Shown here piece by piece: positions 57,252-64,000 of a DNA stretch of 64,000 nucleotides. The notes below the pieces were generated by a model. That model searched no databases. It was not told where the DNA came from and saw nothing but the letters and a program-made list of their open reading frames with translations. The DNA lies in the NCBI RefSeq assembly GCF_900110865.1, contig NZ_FOFD01000001.1:868001-932000 (forward strand), read 5' to 3'. Position 1 is the first letter of the stretch; the number at the start of each line of letters is the position of its first letter. The translations under genes were made by a program, and so were the position numbers. Origin of the DNA: Natrinema salaciae. GTDB taxonomy: Archaea > Halobacteriota > Halobacteria > Halobacteriales > Natrialbaceae.

Positions 57252-59861
57252 ATGACAGAACGGGGCATCGGTACCGGCGGGCCCGTACTCGAGGGCGGTG
57301 ACGAAACGGCGACGCTCCAGCGGTACCGGACGCTCACGGAACTCCTCGACGACGGGCTCTTTCAGCTCGATACCGCCGGCCGGTTCGTCGCGATCGACGA
57401 CGCGTTGCTCGATCGGCTGGACGCCGCTCGTGCGGACCTCCTCGACGAGCACGTTTCGAGACACCTCGACGAGGACCGCGACCGCGTGAGCAACGTTCTC
57501 CGCGACTGTCGCGACACCGACGGCGTCACGACCCTCGAGACGACCGCCCGGACGACGGCCGGCGACCAATTCGCGTGTGAGTTGCGACTCCGGCCGCTCG
57601 TCGTCGACGGCGAGCAGCGCGGTATCATCGGTCTCGTTCGGGACATCGTCGACCGAACCGAGCACGAACGGAAACTCGCTGAATCGGAAGGGCGCTACCG
57701 GGCGCTCGCCGAGTCCTTCCCCAACGGTATCGTCACCCTGTTCGATCGCGACCTCGAGTACACGCTGGCCGCCGGGCAGGGATTCGCGGACCTCCCCGCC
57801 GATCCGGCGGACGTCGAGGGTCGGTACGTCCGGGATGTCGTACCCGAGAAAATGGCCGACGCGCTCGAACCCGCGTTTCGGGCGGCGCTCGAGGGGGAAG
57901 AGCGATCGATCGAACTCGAGTTCGACGGTCGCGTGTGGTCGGTGCAGGTGGTTCCCCTCGCCGACGACCGCGGCGACATCGTTGGCGGGACGACCGTCGC
58001 GCAGGAGGTCACCGAGCGCAAGGACCGCGAGCGCGACCTCGCCAAGTACGAGACGATCGTCGAGGCGATCAACGACGGTATCTACGTCAAAGACGAGGCG
58101 GGCCGGTTTACGATGGTCAACGACGCGTACGCCCAGCTGACTGGCTACGCCCGCGAGGATCTCGTCGGCGAACACGCCTCGCTCGTCGTCGACGAAGCGA
58201 CGCTCGAACGGGCCGAAGCGCAACGGGCGGCGATGGCCGACGGCGACGAGACGAACCCGACCATGGAGGCGACGATCCGGCGAGCGGACGGGGAGACGGT
58301 CCCCGCGGAAGGGACCTTCGCGACGCTCCGGACCGACGACGGGGAGACGAAACAGATCGGCGTGGTTCGGGACATCACCGAGCGCAAGCGACAGCGGCGC
58401 AAACTCGAGGAATCGGAGCAGCGGTACCGGACGCTGATCGACCACTTCCCGGACGGTGCGGTCGGGTTGTACGACGAGGACCTCGAGTACATCATCGCCG
58501 GCGGCGAGGTCTTCGACGACCTCGACCTCCCCGAAGAGGCGGTGGTCGGGTCCACCCTCGCCGAGCGGTACCCGCCCGAGCTCGTCGCGACGGTCGAGCC
58601 GTACTTTCTGGCGGCGCTCGAGGGCGAATCGAACACGTTCGAGTACCGGCTCCACGACCGCGACGTGTGGGCCCACACCCTGCCCGTACGAAACGACGAC
58701 GGCGAGATCTTCGCGGGCATGGTCATGGCACAGGACATCACCGAGCGCAAGCGAATGGAGCGAGACCTCCGCGAGAGCGAAGCCCGATTCCGGATGCTCG
58801 CCGAGAATCTCGAGGACATCGTCTGGATCGGCGCACCCGAGACGAACGAACTGCTCTACGTCAATCCCGCCTACGAGGAGCTGACCGGCCGCGACCGCGA
58901 GGCGCTGTATGACGATCCGCTCGCGGTCGCGAACGGGATCCACCCGGACGACCGCGAGCGCGTCGACGCCGCCTACGGCGACCTGTCCGACGAGGAGTTC
59001 GACGAGGAGTTCCGCGTGGTCACGCCCGACGGCGAGATCCGCTGGCTCCACGCCCGAGCGAGACGGGTTCGCGACGCGGAGCGCGACGTCTCGCGGATCG
59101 TCGGCATCGCCGAACACGTCACCGAGCGAAAGGAGCGCGAACGCGCGCTCGAGGAACTGGTCGCGAAGTTAGAGGCGTCCAACGAACGCCTGGAGCAGTT
59201 CGCCTACGCGGCCTCCCACGACCTGCAGGAACCGCTTCGGATGGTCTCGAGCTACCTCCAGCTGATCGATCGGCGGTACGGCGACGACCTCGACGACGAC
59301 GCGAGCGAGTTCCTCGCGTACGCCGTCGACGGGGCCGACCGGATGCGAAACATGATCGACGCCCTCCTCGAGTACTCCAGGATCGACACGCGGGGCGAGC
59401 CGCTCGAGCCGGTGTCGCTCGAGGCGGTGTTCGAGGACGTCCTCGAAGACCTCCGGCTGCAGGTCGCGGACGCGAGCGCGGAGATCACCGCCGACGAACT
59501 GCCGCGCGTCCAGGGCGACGCGGCCCAGCTCCGGCAGGTGTTCCAGAACCTGCTGGCCAACGCGATCACGTACAGCGGCGACGAACCGCCGACGGTGCAC
59601 GTGTCGGCCGAGCGCGACGGCGACGAGTGGCTCGTCTCGGTCCGCGACGACGGGATCGGCATTCCGCCCGACGAACAGGATCGGATCTTCGAGGTGTTCC
59701 AGCGGTTGCACAGCCGCGAGGAGTACGCGGGGGCGGGCATCGGGCTCGCGCTCTGTCAGCGCATCGTCGAGCGCCACGGCGGCGACCTCTGGGTCGAGTC
59801 CGACGTGGGCGACGGTGCGACGTTCTCGTTTACCGTGCCGCGGCTCCCCGAAGGCGCGTAG
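57252..59861 (+). CDS. Multi-PAS histidine kinase, orphan
   Basis: The 869-residue sensor kinase has five PAS units in series, each closing with a PAC end such as IGLVRDIVDRTEHERK, GTTVAQEVTERKDRER, IGVVRDITERKRQRRK, GMVMAQDITERKRMER and VGIAEHVTERKERERA. The HisKA dimerisation domain follows with the phosphoacceptor His in AYAASHDLQEPLRMVSSYL. The ATPase domain has N-box NLLANAITYSGDE, G1 DDGIGIPPDEQDRIF and G2 GAGIGLALCQ. No membrane helix is present, so it is cytoplasmic and may sense redox or flavin-bound signals. No response regulator is adjacent. The ATG at 57252 lies about 30 nt past a TATA-like tttatcc. Confidence 0.91.
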   Translation: MTERGIGTGGPVLEGGDETATLQRYRTLTELLDDGLFQLDTAGRFVAIDDALLDRLDAARADLLDEHVSRHLDEDRDRVSNVLRDCRDTDGVTTLETTARTTAGDQFACELRLRPLVVDGEQRGIIGLVRDIVDRTEHERKLAESEGRYRALAESFPNGIVTLFDRDLEYTLAAGQGFADLPADPADVEGRYVRDVVPEKMADALEPAFRAALEGEERSIELEFDGRVWSVQVVPLADDRGDIVGGTTVAQEVTERKDRERDLAKYETIVEAINDGIYVKDEAGRFTMVNDAYAQLTGYAREDLVGEHASLVVDEATLERAEAQRAAMADGDETNPTMEATIRRADGETVPAEGTFATLRTDDGETKQIGVVRDITERKRQRRKLEESEQRYRTLIDHFPDGAVGLYDEDLEYIIAGGEVFDDLDLPEEAVVGSTLAERYPPELVATVEPYFLAALEGESNTFEYRLHDRDVWAHTLPVRNDDGEIFAGMVMAQDITERKRMERDLRESEARFRMLAENLEDIVWIGAPETNELLYVNPAYEELTGRDREALYDDPLAVANGIHPDDRERVDAAYGDLSDEEFDEEFRVVTPDGEIRWLHARARRVRDAERDVSRIVGIAEHVTERKERERALEELVAKLEASNERLEQFAYAASHDLQEPLRMVSSYLQLIDRRYGDDLDDDASEFLAYAVDGADRMRNMIDALLEYSRIDTRGEPLEPVSLEAVFEDVLEDLRLQVADASAEITADELPRVQGDAAQLRQVFQNLLANAITYSGDEPPTVHVSAERDGDEWLVSVRDDGIGIPPDEQDRIFEVFQRLHSREEYAGAGIGLALCQRIVERHGGDLWVESDVGDGATFSFTVPRLPEGA

Positions 59862-59989
59862 CCGACTCCCCGCGCGGCCGGTGCGCGGAGCGGTCGCTCG
59901 CTCCGCGGGCCGTCGCGGCACGGGCGAAAATGACAATGAGTACACTAATTATCGGGGCGGGCGGAGACGCCGTACGGAGGTCTCTCGGT

Positions 59990-61015
59990 ATGCTGCTCGA
60001 TCTCAGGACGCGCGTGTCGCTCGTCCTCCGAATGCTCGCCGCGCTGGCCGTTCTGACGCCCGTCTCGATCGGTATCGGCGCGACGGGCGTTCTCGCGGGT
60101 GGATTCCTCGGCTGGCTCGCCCTGCTCGTGATCCTCTACGTACTCGAAACGCTCCTGCTCCCGGTCCCCGGCGATTCCTACGGATTGCTCGAGTGGGCGC
60201 TCACGAATCCGGTTCCCGTCGTCGTCGGAGCCGGGTGTCTCCTCCTCCCGGTTCTGTACGTCCGTCCGGTCCGGGACGAGATCCGCGCGTTTCGAACGGA
60301 GCTGGGGAAGGCGGGTGCGCCGGCGTCCGAAACGCACCCCGAGATAGCCACGATGGCCCGTCGGCTCGCCCAGCAAGCCGCCATCCCGGAACCGGACGTC
60401 TACGTCGCCGACCGGCGGCGGCCGGAGTCCTACGCCGTGGGCGGTCGCTCGAACGGAACCGTCATCGTCACCACGGGGCTCGTGAATCGGCTCTCGGACG
60501 CCGAACTGGCGGCCGTGATCGCACACGAACTCAGCCACCTCGTCAACGGCGATAGCCGGATCATGAGCCTCGTGCTCGCCCCGATGCTGCTCGCCGAGCA
60601 CGTCGGATCGGACGGCCCGCCGCCGCGACGGCTGCTCCTCCACCAGCCCCTCGCCTATCTGGCGACTTTCGCCCTGTGGGCGCTGCTCGCGGCCACCACC
60701 GCGATACAGCGACTGTGCTGCCAACTCGCGATCGCCGTCCTCTCGCGCGGACGCGAGTTCGCCGCCGACAGGGGAGCCGCGGAGCTGACCGGCTCGCCGA
60801 GCGCCCTCGCCAGCGCGCTCGAGACGCTCGACGACGGACGCGATCGGCCCAGCGAAGACAAACGCACCTGGGCGAGGTCGGCCAGCGCGCTGGACCTTCT
60901 CCCCCGAGAACGGGCGGTCGGCTCGCGGGGATGGTTCCGGACCCACCCCCATACCGACGAGCGCATCGACCGGCTGGAGCGACTGGTCGCGACACAGGTG
61001 GCCGACGCTCGGTAG
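59990..61015 (+). CDS. M48-family membrane metalloprotease (HtpX-like)
   Basis: The 341-residue protease has two N-terminal membrane helices (VLRMLAALAVLTPVSIGIGA and WLALLVILYVLETLLLPVPG), a third before the catalytic domain, and the zinc motif VIAHELSHLVNGD (HExxH) with a Glu ligand in REFAADRGAAELTG. It probably degrades misfolded membrane proteins on the cytoplasmic side. I choose the ATG at 59990 because a GGAGG ribosome site (59976-59980) lies 9 nt before it; ATGs at 59930 and 59936 would add 18-20 residues. It follows the histidine kinase by about 130 nt. Confidence 0.87.
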   Translation: MLLDLRTRVSLVLRMLAALAVLTPVSIGIGATGVLAGGFLGWLALLVILYVLETLLLPVPGDSYGLLEWALTNPVPVVVGAGCLLLPVLYVRPVRDEIRAFRTELGKAGAPASETHPEIATMARRLAQQAAIPEPDVYVADRRRPESYAVGGRSNGTVIVTTGLVNRLSDAELAAVIAHELSHLVNGDSRIMSLVLAPMLLAEHVGSDGPPPRRLLLHQPLAYLATFALWALLAATTAIQRLCCQLAIAVLSRGREFAADRGAAELTGSPSALASALETLDDGRDRPSEDKRTWARSASALDLLPRERAVGSRGWFRTHPHTDERIDRLERLVATQVADAR

Positions 61016-61043
61016 CCCGTGCGGTAACCGGTCGCGCCGGTTG

Positions 61044-62210
61044 CTACTCGAGGATGGCTGCGAACTGCGTCGCGAGCGCGTCTCGCCGCTCGGCGGAGAG
61101 CCCGGCGGAAAACTCGGCGGTCGACAGCTCCGACACCGCCGTGCCACGCTCGAGCGACCGGAGGGCCTCGACGACTGCGGTCCGATCGCCGACCCTCGCG
61201 ACGCGGTTGCGAGAGGTCCAGAGGTCGACGTGCTGCCGGCGGGCGTCCCGCCGGCTGACGCTCGGCAGGACGTAGCCGTCACAGCTCTCGATCGGTGCCA
61301 GCACGTCCGTCGTCTCGCCGACGACCTCCCGCCGGAGCTTCACCACCTGGCCGTTCGTCACGAAGGTTTCCCAGTCCGGTCCGTCGTCGACCGCCGGCGG
61401 ATCGGACAGCGCGGCCGGGTCGCTCACGTCGACGTGCACGAGGTCGGCCGTGCGCCAGTTCCCTACGACGGGGACCTCGCTGTTCCGGAGTACCCGCCGT
61501 TCGAACGCCGGCGTGCGGTACGCGACCGCGTCTTCGTCGACCGAGACCGACCCGACCCGCCGGGCCGTCTCGAGCAGATCGCGCCGCTGTTCGGTCGCCC
61601 CCGGACGGGTCAGCGGCGGGAACAACACGAAGGAGAGCCGCCCTCCGGGACGGACGTGCTGGCACGCGCGATACAGCCACGCTTCCGTGTGCTCCGGATA
61701 CCAGGGTGGATCGAAGAACGCGACCGGGTACGCCGACTCGAGCGCCACCGGCTCGTGGACGTCTTGCTGGAGGAAGCGCAACGACGCCGGCTGGGTCGCC
61801 GCGCGCTCCGCGAGCTGCTCGCTCCGATCGACGAGCGTCACGGAGACGCCCCGCCGAGCGAGGCGAGAGGCGACCGTCGGCGCGCCGAGACAGAGGACCG
61901 GCGGTCCACGCTCGGCCAGCGCGTTCGCGATCGTGGTCGCGGTGTCCTCGGTGAAGTACCACTCGTAGTCGAGCGGGTGCAGTTCGGGCGTCCGGGCGGC
62001 GTCGGGTGCGTCGGCCGGCTCGAGGTCGCCGGTCGGGAGCCGGTCGGCGATGCCACGTTCCCGCAACCGCTCGTAGACGAGCGTCGGAAACGCGCCGCGG
62101 GAGCCGCGAATCACGCTCCCGATCGTCGCGCCGGGAGTGGTTGCGATGGTCGTCACCCGTTCGTCGAGGCGACGGCGATACGGCGTATCACTGACGGAAT
62201 GATCGGTCAT
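61044..62210 (-). CDS. DPPW-motif SAM-dependent methyltransferase, unknown substrate
   Basis: The 388-residue protein has a Rossmann methyltransferase core: motif I-like VLCLGAPTVASRLARRGVSV near residue 106 and motif IV as VAFFDPPWYPEHTEAWLYRA near residue 162. A family-like ACQHVRPGGRLSFVLFPPLT then follows. DPPW is the signature seen in N6-adenosine enzymes such as MT-A70 and DNA adenine methyltransferases, so a nucleic acid base is a possible substrate. The C-terminal 100 residues are a separate acidic and Arg-rich region. A recognisable target-recognition domain and any restriction partner are missing. The start at 62210 is preferred; a GTG at 62330 would add 40 residues. Confidence 0.75.
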   Translation of the reverse strand: MTDHSVSDTPYRRRLDERVTTIATTPGATIGSVIRGSRGAFPTLVYERLRERGIADRLPTGDLEPADAPDAARTPELHPLDYEWYFTEDTATTIANALAERGPPVLCLGAPTVASRLARRGVSVTLVDRSEQLAERAATQPASLRFLQQDVHEPVALESAYPVAFFDPPWYPEHTEAWLYRACQHVRPGGRLSFVLFPPLTRPGATEQRRDLLETARRVGSVSVDEDAVAYRTPAFERRVLRNSEVPVVGNWRTADLVHVDVSDPAALSDPPAVDDGPDWETFVTNGQVVKLRREVVGETTDVLAPIESCDGYVLPSVSRRDARRQHVDLWTSRNRVARVGDRTAVVEALRSLERGTAVSELSTAEFSAGLSAERRDALATQFAAILE

Positions 62211-62562
62211 CGGTAGGGGCTGCAGTGGGGATTCGATCGGCGGTACGGATTCGCTGCGACGGCCGGCGAGCGGCCGGGATCGACTGCGGCTCGTCTCCGC
62301 ATCGGACAGGCAAAACGTAACCTCGCTCACAGTTAAAATTTTACCCGGTTGATAGCTTCGGCGGCCGGCGCTGGAGAGTGCGCCGGACGGCCGCCTCGAC
62401 TCCGTTCCCCGGCGTCACCGTCTACGGGCCGCGCCACAGCGGCCATCCCGCCCCGTTCGTCCTCGGCGTGGCCGCGGGATTCCACCCCCTATCGTTTCCT
62501 CGATTGACGTATCTAATTTTTTTAGAAACTGATTAGGTATTGTGGATGAGACTCGTTATCGA
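62211..62562. other. Divergent intergenic region near 62.3 kb
   Basis: These 352 bp lack a convincing gene. A minus-strand TATA candidate (aaattttaa, 62336-62346) would give the methyltransferase a leader of about 100 nt. A T-rich element (taattttttta, about 62514-62524) is the probable promoter of the plus-strand gene at 62563. Confidence 0.5.
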
Positions 62563-63072
62563 ATGTCTACCAGCGACAGGGGTACGGTGGAATCGGGGTA
62601 CGTCTTCAATTCGGTGCTCTTCTACACGACCGTCGGTCTCGGACTCGGGGTGGCGATTCTCCTCCTCAGCGAGTTCGGCACGTCGCCGCTCGAGGCCACC
62701 GAACTCGGCGTCCTGGCGGCCGAGCGAATCGAGCAGTTGAACACGGATCTGCTCCCGACGGCGGTCCTGGTCACGAGCGTCCTCGTCGCGATCGCAGCGC
62801 CGATGCTTGGCTGCGTCACCGGCTTTCTGGCCGCCAGCCGCATTCCGAGACGCAATCGGGCGGTCGCCTACAGCGCGGCCGCCGCGTTCGTCGGCTCGTT
62901 CGTCTTCGCGCTGGTCGTCGTCTCGCTGTGTGTCGCGGCGTTTACCGACGAGGCGACGGTGCTCACGCAACTCGAGGGCGTCGACGTCCAGGGCGTCGTC
63001 GTCAACGCCGTCCTCGTCAGTCTCGCCAGTACGATCCCCGCTGCCGGCACGACCTACAGCGCGTCGCGATGA
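62563..63072 (+). CDS. Four-helix membrane protein, unknown
   Basis: The 169-residue protein has four membrane helices (for example SVLFYTTVGLGLGVAILLLS, LVTSVLVAIAAPMLGCVTGF, YSAAAAFVGSFVFALVVVSL and VNAVLVSLASTIPAAG). A soluble loop of about 30 acidic residues links helices 1 and 2. No domain is recognised. The ATG at 62563 gives MSTSDRGTVESGY; a GTG at 62542 would add seven residues and lies nearer the T-rich promoter. It is convergent with the GH43-like gene. Confidence 0.68.
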   Translation: MSTSDRGTVESGYVFNSVLFYTTVGLGLGVAILLLSEFGTSPLEATELGVLAAERIEQLNTDLLPTAVLVTSVLVAIAAPMLGCVTGFLAASRIPRRNRAVAYSAAAAFVGSFVFALVVVSLCVAAFTDEATVLTQLEGVDVQGVVVNAVLVSLASTIPAAGTTYSASR

Positions 63073-63107
63073 GCGACGCGGGACGGGTCACGAGTTACAG
63101 GAACCGA

Positions 63108-64000
63108 TCACTCGGTGCTCGGCGTCCCGTCGTCGCCGACGACCGGCCACCCCTCGTCGTCCCACCGAATCGGGTCGATCGCGAGCACGCGCTCGGCCGG
63201 TTCGCCGGCGGCCACGGCGTCGTACAGCAGCCACCAGTCGCCGTCGTCGTCCCGGATCGTCGCGCCGTGTCCCGGGCCGCCGAACGCGTCGGTGTCGCGC
63301 AGGACGGCCGCGTCCGCGCGGTCGGCGTCGGGTTCCCGGCGGTCCGCCCCGCGCCGGTTCTCGTACGGGCCGAGAACGGACTTCGAGCGGCCGATCGCCA
63401 CCCCGGACGCGCCGTCGGCTCCGTCGTGCGGGCCCGTCGAACACCACAGGTAGTAGTAGCCGTTCGCCTCGAGGATCGTCGGTCTCCCCGCCCGCTCGCT
63501 CGCTATGCGGACCGTCGTGCCGGGGACGGGGTCCGTTCCGTCCGGGGTCAGTTCGACGCCGTAGATCCCGTCCCGGCTCCCCCACACCATGTAAGGCGTG
63601 TCGTCGACGACCGCCAGTTCCCCGCCGACGGCGCCAGTCACGCCCAACTCCGCCGCGCGGAACACCGGTCCCCGATCCGTGAACGGCCCCGCAGGATCGG
63701 ACGCGGTCGCGAGCGCGATCCCCGACTCCGCCCGACTCCCACCGGTCGAGTAGGCGTAGTACAGGTGGTACGTCCCGTCGTACCGAGCGACTGACGGGGC
63801 CCGCACTCCCGCACCGGACTCGTCGCGCCAGTCCGGCCGCGCCGCGAGGGCCGAGCCGACGGTGGTCCAGTCGACTAGCTCGTCCGATCTGACGACGGAG
63901 ACTGCACCGTCCGGCGTCGTCCCGTAGGCGTAGTAGGCGTCGCTGGTCCGGAGGACGCTCACGTCCCCGAACCCGACGGATTCCGTCGGATTTCCGTCGC
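63108..64000 (-). CDS. GH43/GH32-like five-bladed propeller protein, partial
   Basis: The frame runs off the right edge of the window, so the N-terminus is missing. About 297 residues are visible. A GH43-like start is seen in FGDVSVLRTSDAYYAYGTTP, followed by blades with APSVARYDGTYHLYYAYSTG, GRPTILEANGYYYLWCSTGP and GHGATIRDDDGDWWLLYDAV. These repeats fit glycosidases of the GH43/GH32 type that hydrolyse plant or microbial polysaccharides, often exported. The catalytic Asp, Glu pair cannot be identified with certainty. The GTG at 63962 is not the true start, because the open frame continues to the edge. Confidence 0.8.
   Translation of the reverse strand, partial: DGNPTESVGFGDVSVLRTSDAYYAYGTTPDGAVSVVRSDELVDWTTVGSALAARPDWRDESGAGVRAPSVARYDGTYHLYYAYSTGGSRAESGIALATASDPAGPFTDRGPVFRAAELGVTGAVGGELAVVDDTPYMVWGSRDGIYGVELTPDGTDPVPGTTVRIASERAGRPTILEANGYYYLWCSTGPHDGADGASGVAIGRSKSVLGPYENRRGADRREPDADRADAAVLRDTDAFGGPGHGATIRDDDGDWWLLYDAVAAGEPAERVLAIDPIRWDDEGWPVVGDDGTPSTE

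Overview
This window is chromosomal DNA of a halophilic archaeon (class Halobacteria), possibly of the Natrialbaceae type, although the family cannot be fixed from the sequence alone. The evidence is high GC, very acidic proteins, two TFB paralogues, TATA elements about 25-30 nt upstream of many start codons (leaderless transcripts), a GfcR-type sugar regulator, HalOD1 and HTH-10 signalling proteins, an S-layer glycoprotein with a PGF-CTERM tail, an intron-containing elongator tRNA-Met, and clear avoidance of CTAG.

Layout. 0.2-2 kb: glucose dehydrogenase overlapping its likely regulator gfcR. 2-17.5 kb: housekeeping genes. These are TFB, RNase HI and its neighbour, a PadR regulator, pyrophosphatase, a phosphodiesterase-like enzyme, DUF371, endonuclease III, BluB, a CtaA/Cox15 heme protein, a UDG-like protein, a cupin, a Tat/lipobox multicopper oxidase, and a second TFB whose stop codon touches a mini winged-helix gene. 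17.6-20.9 kb: a split tRNA-Met followed by a decayed accessory island. The island has a 16-bp copy of the tRNA 3' end, tiny overlapping ORFs, several frameshifted genes, one intact Tat-exported protein, lower GC and more CTAG. 21-23.9 kb: the S-layer gene and its AT-rich upstream region. 24-28 kb: a divergent HxlR regulator / thioredoxin-reductase-like pair with symmetric promoter elements, a CoA-disulfide-reductase-like flavoprotein and a CBS protein. 28.6-33.5 kb: a two-gene formate-dehydrogenase operon whose NuoF-like partner has degenerate cofactor motifs. 34-36.4 kb: a beta-CASP nuclease and a small membrane protein. 36.4-43.9 kb: an envelope cluster with a membrane protein, two GT4 glycosyltransferases, two alkaline-phosphatase-superfamily proteins and a UPF0104/flippase-like protein. 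44-48.6 kb: DUF457 hydrolases, DedA, an arylsulfotransferase-like protein, a tandem USP and a HalOD1 protein. 48.7-64 kb: a 1052-residue PAS/GAF/HTH-10 sensor-regulator, a CTAG-type N4-cytosine methyltransferase, membrane proteins, a flavin reductase, a gate-domain transporter, a multi-PAS histidine kinase, an M48 protease, a DPPW-motif methyltransferase, and a GH43-like protein cut by the right edge.

How the parts fit. GfcR probably controls gdh at the head of the semi-phosphorylative Entner-Doudoroff pathway. The envelope cluster together with the S-layer gene points to surface glycan or glycolipid assembly. The two TFBs and the many small regulators with nearby inverted repeats suggest layered promoter control. 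No CRISPR array, rRNA, complete insertion sequence or recognisable defence island was seen. The most unusual items are the degenerate NuoF-like subunit, the DPPW methyltransferase, the decayed tRNA-linked island and the HxlR/flavoprotein regulatory unit.
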